DNA from: CAZOIA01 sp964579675
Lineage (GTDB): Bacteria > Planctomycetota > Phycisphaerae > UBA1845 > PWPN01
Direction of reading: 5' to 3'
DNA length: 18,868 nt
Assembly (NCBI GenBank): GCA_964579675.1
Contig: CAZOIA010000109.1
Location: 1 to 18,868 of the forward strand
Of the stretch, positions 7,698 through 13,251 are shown piece by piece. The notes beneath the pieces were generated by a model. It did no database searches, was not told the origin of the DNA, and saw only the letters and a list, made by a program, of their open reading frames with translations. A program made the translations under genes and the position numbers. The number at the start of each line of letters is the position of its first letter. Positions within the stretch are counted from its first letter, which is position 1.

Positions 7698-8163
7698 CCT
7701 TCTCTCAAGTCCTTTAAGTGGCAGGGATTAGCGGCATACCTGATAAGCTTGAGCCTTCTCGCATTGGGAAAGGACTCGGCTTGGGCGGTCTACTCTGGCA
7801 TAGCAGCATTACGTCAGACAAGAAGCGGCCGACTTCACGGTCTCGGATGTCCGCCAAGCAGCGCAGCCGACGCTCCCGTCTGGCCCGGCTCGCTCATGGT
7901 GCGGGTCTGCCTGGCGGACCTTGGCAATCCAGCGGCGGGGGAGCGCCCAGCCTGCACCGCCTCGCCAACACGGGCTCTCCGGGGGTTCAGCAGTCCCCCC
8001 GTCGCTCCCCAAAATGGGCACGCGAAGATGCCCCAACCCCCAATCGACGCCCAATCCTGTTCGGAACCGACTTTGTCAGCCTGCTTGCGGAATCGCTGGC
8101 GGTGAGCCGGCTGGCTTGAGCCGCCCGGGGGGCTTATGATAGGCTCTTTCTCCCGATTGTCGG
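7698..8163. other. Gene-free gap with several long perfect stems (candidate structured RNA or leader)
   Basis: Frames are open on both strands, but none has a family signature or a good ribosome binding site. Long inverted matches are visible: GTCCGCCA (7849-7856) with TGGCGGAC (7912-7919); GGGGAGCG (7938-7945) with CGCTCCCC (8003-8010); and, nested inside the second, CGGGGG (7980-7985) with CCCCCG (7996-8001). Terminator-like hairpins flank the gap on both sides. I found no RNase P, SRP, tmRNA or T-box hallmark. A -10-like TATGAT lies at 8135-8140 with a poor -35. It may be a cis-regulatory leader, a separate RNA, or simply GC-rich spacer. Confidence 0.35.
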
Positions 8164-8190
8164 ACGGGTCGGGGGGCCGGCCCGTTTTTT
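8164..8190 (+). terminator. Strong terminator/attenuator hairpin upstream of the dehydrogenase gene
   Basis: ACGGGTCGG (8164-8172) pairs with CCGGCCCGT (8177-8185) over nine base pairs, one of them G-U, with a GGGG loop, running straight into six T residues (8185-8190). It ends only 11 bases before the AAGGAG site at 8202-8207 and 25 bases before the GTG start. There is no room for a normal promoter after it, so the gene's transcript must pass through the hairpin. That suggests attenuation, unless it ends a separate upstream RNA and the gene's promoter overlaps it. Confidence 0.65.
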
Positions 8191-8215
8191 CATGGCTTGG
8201 CAAGGAGCAGGCACC

Positions 8216-9310
8216 GTGTTGAAGATTGCCGTTCTCGGCGGTGACGGTACCGGGCCGGAGGTAATCGCGCAAGGGCTCAAGGTCCTCAAGGCCGTCTCGC
8301 AGCAGGAAGAGTTCCAGTACGAGACCCGGGACTATGATTTCAGCGGCCAGGCCTACCTGGCCCGCGGCGGCGATCCCAATCAGCCGAACATCCCGGTCAT
8401 CACCGATGAACAGGTTGACGAGCTTCGCGGGTACGACGCGATTTACCTGGGGGCGGTGGGCGACCCGGACGTTGCCCCCGGTATCCTCGAGAAGGGGGTG
8501 CTGTTGCGACTGCGGTTCGAGCTGGATCAGTACATCAACCTGAGGCCGGTCAAGCTGTACCCCGGCGTGGAGACGCCGCTTAAGGACAAGGGCACCGACG
8601 ACGTCAACTTCGATGTCATTCGCGAGAACACCGAGGACCTCTACTTCGGCGGCGGCGGATTCCTGCGCAAGGGCACCCCGAACGAAATCGCAACCCAGGA
8701 GATGATCGCGACACGATTCGGCGTCGATCGCTGCCTTCGCTATGCCTTCGAGCATTGCCGGAAGCGCAACGACAGGAAACGACTCACGCTCGTGGCCAAG
8801 ACCAACGTGCTCACCTATGCCCACGATCTGTGGTGGCGGGCGTTCAATGAGATCGGCCAGGCCGAGTACCCCGACATCGAGCGCGATTACAACCACGTGG
8901 ACGCGTGCTGCATGTGGTTCGTGAAGAACCCCGAGTATTACGACACGATCGTGGTGCCGAACATGTTCGGCGACATCATCACCGATCTCGGGGCGATGAT
9001 CCAGGGAGGGATGGGTGTGGCAGCGGGTGGAAACATCAACCCGGAAGGGACGAGTATGTTCGAGCCGATCGGCGGCAGCGCGCCCAAGTACACGGGCAAG
9101 AACGTGATCAATCCGATTGCCGCCACTGCCGCGATGGCCATGCTGCTGAGCGTGCTCGGCACCCAGAAGGGCGATGCGGCCATCGAACGGGCAGGGGCCC
9201 GGATCGAGAAGGCGATCATGGCCACCTGTCCCCAGATGAAATCCCAGTCCGCCGGCAGGATGGGGTTCAGCACCACCCAGGTGGGCGACCTGGTCTGCCA
9301 GGCACTGTGA
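8216..9310 (+). CDS. leuB: 3-isopropylmalate/isocitrate dehydrogenase family protein
   Basis: 364 residues, starting MLKIAVLGGDGTGPEV. The GTG at 8216 has AAGGAG eight bases upstream, and the family's usual N-terminus begins here rather than at the in-frame ATG at 8192. Seen residues: substrate Arg100 and Arg110 (LLRLRF...NLRP), Arg136-Glu-Asn (VIRENTEDLYFGG) with Tyr143, Lys195 (AKTNVL), and metal-binding Asp229, Asp253 and Asp257 (NMFGDIITD). Family members oxidatively decarboxylate 3-isopropylmalate (leucine synthesis), isocitrate or tartrate/malate. Length and Tyr143 favour the isopropylmalate group. The cofactor loop reads GGSAPKYTGK; Lys291-Tyr292 replaces the Asp-Ile pair of NAD-dependent LeuB and matches the NADP-type pair of E. 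coli isocitrate dehydrogenase. No leu genes are adjacent, so the symbol is tentative. Confidence 0.85.
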   Translation: MLKIAVLGGDGTGPEVIAQGLKVLKAVSQQEEFQYETRDYDFSGQAYLARGGDPNQPNIPVITDEQVDELRGYDAIYLGAVGDPDVAPGILEKGVLLRLRFELDQYINLRPVKLYPGVETPLKDKGTDDVNFDVIRENTEDLYFGGGGFLRKGTPNEIATQEMIATRFGVDRCLRYAFEHCRKRNDRKRLTLVAKTNVLTYAHDLWWRAFNEIGQAEYPDIERDYNHVDACCMWFVKNPEYYDTIVVPNMFGDIITDLGAMIQGGMGVAAGGNINPEGTSMFEPIGGSAPKYTGKNVINPIAATAAMAMLLSVLGTQKGDAAIERAGARIEKAIMATCPQMKSQSAGRMGFSTTQVGDLVCQAL

Positions 9311-9398
9311 TCAAGCGTGGGGGCGGCAGTTCGCCACTTGGGCGGGGGCCCGCAGTGGACTCCAATCAGTTCGCGACATAGCATGCCGGGCGTACTCA

Positions 9399-9455
9399 GG
9401 TGGGCTCTGCCCACCGCGTCAATCGATGAGTCAGTCAATGGTGGGCAGGGCCCAC
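9399..9455. repeat. Pair of short perfect palindromic hairpins
   Basis: GGTGGGC/GCCCACC (9399-9405 and 9409-9415, TCT loop) and GTGGGC/GCCCAC (9441-9446 and 9450-9455, AGG loop) are two copies of the same stem separated by 25 bases, in the spacer before the isomerase-like gene. They resemble dispersed REP-like elements. They lack T-tracts, so terminators are unlikely. Confidence 0.55.
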
Positions 9456-9476
9456 GCTACAGTGGAGGATGCGGCA

Positions 9477-10529
9477 GTGGCTAAGAAGAAAGCAAGAGGA
9501 AGGCGATATCGGTTCTCGTTTGGCCCGTGGAACATTCACGAGGGTGCGGATCCGTTCGGCCCGCCGGTGCGAAAGCCGGTCGCGTTTGCCCGTAAGCTAA
9601 AAGTCTACAAGAAGCTCGGCTTCGACGGCGTACAGTTCCACGACGACGACGCGGTGCCGGCCTTGGACAGGTTGTCCGCCAAGGCGACGCTGAAGCGGGC
9701 GGCTGAGTTGGGCAAGATCCTCAAGAACGAGGGATTGAAGCCGGAGTTCGTCGCCCCCCGGCTCTGGGAGCATCCCAAGACGATCGACGGCGCCTACACC
9801 TCGAACAGTGCTTCGTGCCGGAGGTACGCGATCGACCGCTCGCTCCTGGCGATCGACATTGCGGCGGAGCTGGGCACGAACAAGATCGTACTGTGGCTGG
9901 CCCGCGAAGGGACCTACATCCGCGAATCGAAGAACGCCCGGGTCGCCCACGGATGGCTGATGAAGGCTATTAACAAGATGCTGGCCCACCACCCGAAGGT
10001 CCGCATCCTCATCGAGCCGAAGCCCAACGAGCCCATGGACCAGGCGTACGTGCCGACGATCGGACATGCGATCTCGCTGGCTTATCTGTCGGACGATCCC
10101 GATCGTGTCGGTGGCCTGATCGAAACGGCTCACGCCCTGCTGGCCGGCCTCGATCCGTCGGACGAGATGGCGTTCGCCCTGCACCACGACAAGCTGTGGA
10201 GCGTGCACCTCAACGACCAGAACGGGCTGAAGTTTGACGAGGACAAGAACTTCGGGGCGGACAACCTCCGCCGGGCGTTCAATCAGGTTCGCGTACTGGA
10301 GGAGGGGGACTACGGCTCCCGGGGCGAGTACGTCGGGTTGGACGTCAAGACGTTCCGCACCCAGAAGCAGGCCAACGACACCGCCCACCTGGCCAACAGC
10401 AAGCGGTTCTTCGAGCTGATGGTCCAGAAGGTGCGGACGTTCAATCGCCGCAAGGAGGCCGAGCTCATCAAGGCCCGCGACTACGAGGGCCTCGAACGGC
10501 TCGTGATCGAGCACCTGCTCGGGAGTTAA
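9477..10529 (+). CDS. Xylose-isomerase-like TIM-barrel protein
   Basis: 350 residues, close to the length of class I xylose isomerases. The GTG at 9477 has GGAGG eight bases upstream; an in-frame ATG at 9426 has none and would run through a palindrome. Motifs align with class I enzymes at an offset of one residue: FHDDD (His55, Asp58), LWLAREG, EPKPNEP (Glu180, Lys182), ETAH (Glu216, His219), KFDED (Asp254, Asp256) and LDVK (Asp289), and the ending VIEHLLGS. Known enzymes isomerise xylose to xylulose or glucose to fructose with two divalent metals. Here the metal-1 ligand equivalent to Asp245 is His244 (SVHLNDQ), and PETGHE reads LIETAHA, so the substrate or metal use may differ. The GH10 xylanase follows 108 bases downstream. 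Confidence 0.8.
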   Translation: MAKKKARGRRYRFSFGPWNIHEGADPFGPPVRKPVAFARKLKVYKKLGFDGVQFHDDDAVPALDRLSAKATLKRAAELGKILKNEGLKPEFVAPRLWEHPKTIDGAYTSNSASCRRYAIDRSLLAIDIAAELGTNKIVLWLAREGTYIRESKNARVAHGWLMKAINKMLAHHPKVRILIEPKPNEPMDQAYVPTIGHAISLAYLSDDPDRVGGLIETAHALLAGLDPSDEMAFALHHDKLWSVHLNDQNGLKFDEDKNFGADNLRRAFNQVRVLEEGDYGSRGEYVGLDVKTFRTQKQANDTAHLANSKRFFELMVQKVRTFNRRKEAELIKARDYEGLERLVIEHLLGS

Positions 10530-10564
10530 GGGACTTTGACAGAACCCAAGGGCTCGGTGCCGAC

Positions 10565-10610
10565 GCAGGACCGCGCAGGCTGAAGCCTGCGGCTCTTTGA
10601 GGGGTCCTGC
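10565..10610. repeat. Nested palindromic element between isomerase-like gene and xylanase
   Basis: An outer perfect 8-bp stem, GCAGGACC (10565-10572) with GGTCCTGC (10603-10610), encloses an inner hairpin CGCAGGC-TGAA-GCCTGCG-like (10574-10591). There is no T-tract. The inner motif resembles REP-like palindromes commonly dispersed between bacterial genes. It ends 27 bases before the xylanase ATG. Confidence 0.5.
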
Positions 10611-10637
10611 GAAAGTTCCTGACTGAAGGAGACAGGG

Positions 10638-11951
10638 ATGAACATAGTGATTGTCCTGACGACGGCCCTGGCGTGGGGCGCCCCGCTCACCGAGGCTGAT
10701 ATCCTCGGTCAGGCCGACGCCCGCATCGAGCAGCATCGCAAGGGCGATGCCGTGCTGAGACTCGTCGGGCCGGCGGGCGAGCCGATCGGATCCCCCTCGG
10801 CGGTGCGCATCGAACAGACCCGGCACGCGTTCCTGTTCGGGTGCAACATCTTCAAGCTCGGCAAATGCAGGACGGACGCGGACAACGAGGCGTACGAAAA
10901 GCACTTCGCTGAGCTGTTGAACTACGCCACGCTGCCGTTCTACTGGTGGGGCTACGAGCGGGAGCGCGGCAAGCCGAACGACAAGCGAACCGAGGAAATC
11001 GTACGCTGGTGCAACGCCCACAATGTGACGATGAAGGGCCATCCCCTGGCCTGGAACTGGGTCGATCCCAAATGGCTGCCCGATGATCCCCAGGCTGCCT
11101 TGAACGCCCAGTTCGGCCGCATCGGGCGCTGCGTTCGGCGATTCAAGACGAAGATCACGATCTGGGACGTCGTCAACGAGGCTACGCATTACGACCGGGA
11201 CGAGCCCAAGAAGAAGGCCCCGAAACTGACCGAGGGGATCACCAAGATCGGCGTGGGTGAATACATCCGCCGGGCGTTCAAGGCAGCGCGAAAGGCCAAT
11301 GCGAAGGCCACGTTGGTCATCAACGACTATCGAACCGACCCGGCCTACGCCGAGAAGGTGATCGCGGAGCTGGTGGACGAGAAGGGGAAGCCCCTGTACG
11401 ACGTGATCGGTATCCAGTCGCATCAGCACGGTGGGGCCTGGCCCGTGGCGAAGATCTGGGAGGTGTGCGAGCGTTTTGCCAAGTACGGCAAGCCGCTGCA
11501 TTTTACCGAGACCACGTTTCTCTCCGGCAAGATCGGGTGGGACCTCAAGAAAAGGGGCAAGGACCCGGACTTCAAGTGGGAAAGCACGCCCCAGGGCGAG
11601 CAGCGCCAGGCCGCCGAGGCCGTCCGATTCTACACCGTGCTGTTCAGCCATCCGGCGGTGGAGGCGATCACTTGGTGGGATTTCACGGATCAGGGGGCAT
11701 GGCAGCAGGCGCCGGCCGGCCTGCTCCGGGCGGATATGACGCCCAAGCCCGTCTACGAAGAACTGAAGAAGCGCATCAGGGGCGAATGGTGGACGCGTAC
11801 CGAGGCCACGGTCGGCGCCGGCGGCGAAGCACGATTCCGCGGATTCTTTGGTGAGTACAAGGTGACCGCGGGCAGCGGTGACCGGCAGATGACCGGCACC
11901 TTCTCGTTTGACAAGAAGACGACCGGGCCGATAGCGGTGCGCCTGAAGTGA
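10638..11951 (+). CDS. GH10 endo-1,4-beta-xylanase
   Basis: 437 residues with a short signal peptide (MNIVIVLTTALAWG, cleavage probably before APLTE) and GAAGGAGA ahead of the ATG. An N-terminal beta module (about 25-75) precedes the GH10 barrel. Visible signatures: KGHPLAWNW (His135, Trp139), WDVVNEA with acid/base Glu181, VINDY, IGIQSHQHGG, and HFTETTF with nucleophile Glu291, then TWWDFTDQGAW near the barrel end. Such enzymes cut internal beta-1,4 linkages of xylan by a retaining mechanism; this one is predicted to be exported. The last 60 residues (GEWWTRTEATV ... VRLK) form a small beta domain often seen after planctomycete GH10 barrels. It lies between the isomerase-like gene and nuoJ and ends in TGA only 76 bases before nuoJ. 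Functional call is strong; exact substrate is inferred. Confidence 0.9.
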   Translation: MNIVIVLTTALAWGAPLTEADILGQADARIEQHRKGDAVLRLVGPAGEPIGSPSAVRIEQTRHAFLFGCNIFKLGKCRTDADNEAYEKHFAELLNYATLPFYWWGYERERGKPNDKRTEEIVRWCNAHNVTMKGHPLAWNWVDPKWLPDDPQAALNAQFGRIGRCVRRFKTKITIWDVVNEATHYDRDEPKKKAPKLTEGITKIGVGEYIRRAFKAARKANAKATLVINDYRTDPAYAEKVIAELVDEKGKPLYDVIGIQSHQHGGAWPVAKIWEVCERFAKYGKPLHFTETTFLSGKIGWDLKKRGKDPDFKWESTPQGEQRQAAEAVRFYTVLFSHPAVEAITWWDFTDQGAWQQAPAGLLRADMTPKPVYEELKKRIRGEWWTRTEATVGAGGEARFRGFFGEYKVTAGSGDRQMTGTFSFDKKTTGPIAVRLK

Positions 11952-12027
11952 GCAATGACGAGGAGATCGTCCGAATTGCCGAGACTAGGCTTGCCGCGGT
12001 GGAACGACAATCGGAGCACCCAGGCTC

Positions 12028-12906
12028 GTGACGAGGGTGGCGTTGCATGTGTTGTACGCGTTTGGGGCGGTGGGGGCGGCCGGGTTGTACCTGAGCCTGC
12101 CGTCGGCCCGACGCGCGGGTCGGCCGCTGCGATGGGCCGGTGCCATCCTCGGGGCGGCCGCCTTGGGTGCGGCGGCCGTCTACTGGACCCGTTGGATCGG
12201 GCCGGCGTTCGGGGGCCGAAGCTTCTTCGTCGCTTTCGCCGCCATCGCGGTGATTGCCGCCGCGCGGGCAGTCACGCATCCGCGGCCCGCCCGCAGCGCG
12301 ATGTACTTCGTGCTGGTCGTGCTGGCGGTGACCGGCTTGTGCGTGCTGGCCGCGGCGCCGTTTCTTGGGGCTGTTCTGGCGATTGTCTGTGGTGGGGCAA
12401 TCCTGGTCACTTACGCTTTCGTGGTCACGCTGGCCCGAGAGGGTCTCCAGACCGCCTACAATCGTACAGCTCGTGAGCCCGTGGCCGCGGTCACGCTGGG
12501 TTTTGTAATGGTGGCCTCGACGCTACAGGCGATGGTTTCGACCGACCAGATCGCTGCCCAAGCCCCTGAAAAGGCGAGCGCCTACACCCGCCCAATCTCC
12601 ACGCACCACACGAAGTCGAACGAGATTCCGACGCACGGAGCCGCGATCGATCCCGCTGCGGTCAACGGCGACCAAGGTAACATTCGCGCGGTCGGTGGGA
12701 CGTTGATGACGACGTATATCATGGCGCTCGGAGTCGCGGGTGTTCTGCTGCTGGCGGCGATGGCCGGCGTCGCGGCGCTGGCCCGCAAGCGCATTGACCC
12801 GGCAGCGTGGGGGGACGGAACGACGGAGAGATGGAAAGACAAAAGTGGGAGAGCGAAAGAACGGGAGAGTGAATCGTCCAGGCCGGACATGAGGGCCGAA
12901 GCGTAA
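12028..12906 (+). CDS. nuoJ: NADH-quinone oxidoreductase subunit J
   Basis: 292 residues, longer than most NuoJ. The NuoJ core spans about 68-145: FFVAFAAIAVIAAARAV, PARSAMYFVLVVLAVTGLCVLAAAPFLG and VCGGAILVTYAFVVTLAR. An extra N-terminal extension carries two predicted membrane segments. A hydrophilic linker (about 178-228) precedes the last helix (TTYIMALGVAGVLLLAAMAGVAALARKR). The normally conserved Tyr of the TM3 VY-GAI motif is Cys (VCGGAI). NuoJ helps form the E-channel of the complex I membrane arm. The final 35 residues (GDGTTERWKDK onward) are charged and come from a purine-rich tract that looks like inserted repeat. GTG start with a distant GGAG; start moderately sure. It is the first nuo gene here, with nuoK two bases downstream. 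Confidence 0.85.
   Translation: MTRVALHVLYAFGAVGAAGLYLSLPSARRAGRPLRWAGAILGAAALGAAAVYWTRWIGPAFGGRSFFVAFAAIAVIAAARAVTHPRPARSAMYFVLVVLAVTGLCVLAAAPFLGAVLAIVCGGAILVTYAFVVTLAREGLQTAYNRTAREPVAAVTLGFVMVASTLQAMVSTDQIAAQAPEKASAYTRPISTHHTKSNEIPTHGAAIDPAAVNGDQGNIRAVGGTLMTTYIMALGVAGVLLLAAMAGVAALARKRIDPAAWGDGTTERWKDKSGRAKERESESSRPDMRAEA
12809..12878. repeat. Purine-rich tract forming the nuoJ tail, related to the nuoN tail
   Basis: This stretch is almost free of pyrimidines on the plus strand. Its reverse complement resembles the nuoN 3' end: bases 12825-12840 reversed match 18760-18775 at 15 of 16 positions, and similarity continues as pyrimidine-rich CTCC/GTTC repeats. It looks like a dispersed repeat in opposite orientations. 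Confidence 0.5.
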
Positions 12907-12908
12907 CG

Positions 12909-13211
12909 ATGAGTCTGATCAACGCGTATCTCCTGGTGGGTGCGATCCTGTTTGCCGTGGGGATGGTTGGATTCCTGTCGCGCCGAAACCTGATAATGAT
13001 GTTTCTGTCGACGGAGATCATGTTACAGGGCGTGATCCTGAACCTGGTGGGCTTCGGATTGAAGCACGGGCAGCTTGCGGGCCAGGCGTTTGCCATGTTC
13101 CTGGTGGTGACCGCTGCCGTCGAGGCGGGTCTGGCGTTGGGGCTGGTGCTGCTTCTGTTCCGCCGGCAGAAGACACTCGATGTGGAGGCCTGGCAGACGC
13201 TGCACGGATAG
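12909..13211 (+). CDS. nuoK: NADH-quinone oxidoreductase subunit K
   Basis: 100 residues, the usual NuoK length, with three membrane helices. The two conserved proton-path glutamates are in place: Glu36 in TM2 (FLSTEIML) and Glu72 in TM3 (VTAAVEAGLAL). The N-terminus NAYLLVGAILFAVGMVGFLSRRN is typical. NuoK, homologous to MrpC, forms part of the E-channel coupling quinone reduction to proton pumping. The ATG follows the nuoJ stop by two bases, and only a distant GAGGG is present, so translational coupling to nuoJ is likely. Confidence 0.96.
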   Translation: MSLINAYLLVGAILFAVGMVGFLSRRNLIMMFLSTEIMLQGVILNLVGFGLKHGQLAGQAFAMFLVVTAAVEAGLALGLVLLLFRRQKTLDVEAWQTLHG

Positions 13212-13234
13212 GCCGCTACGGTTGGCCGCTACGG
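13211..13234 (+). repeat. Short direct repeat in the nuoK-nuoL spacer
   Basis: GGCCGCTACGG occurs at 13211-13221 and again at 13224-13234, a 13-base period. It fills most of the 40-base spacer, just ahead of the nuoL ribosome binding site (GGAG/AAGGA, 13233-13242). Confidence 0.7.
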
Positions 13235-13251
13235 AGTAAGGACACCTGAAC

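Noticed and set aside
7698..8163. A known RNA (RNase P, SRP, tmRNA or T-box leader) in the gap
   Set aside because: None of the conserved cores of these families could be found on either strand.
7835..8896. A long minus-strand frame over the gap and the dehydrogenase gene
   Set aside because: Most of it is antisense to a well-supported enzyme gene, and the part over the gap has no recognisable domain.
10536..10541. A perfect TTGACA box before the xylanase gene
   Set aside because: No -10-like hexamer lies 16-18 bases downstream, so it is probably chance.
9597..11651. A 684-codon minus-strand open frame across the isomerase-like and GH10 genes
   Set aside because: Both sense genes have unmistakable catalytic motifs; the antisense product has none.
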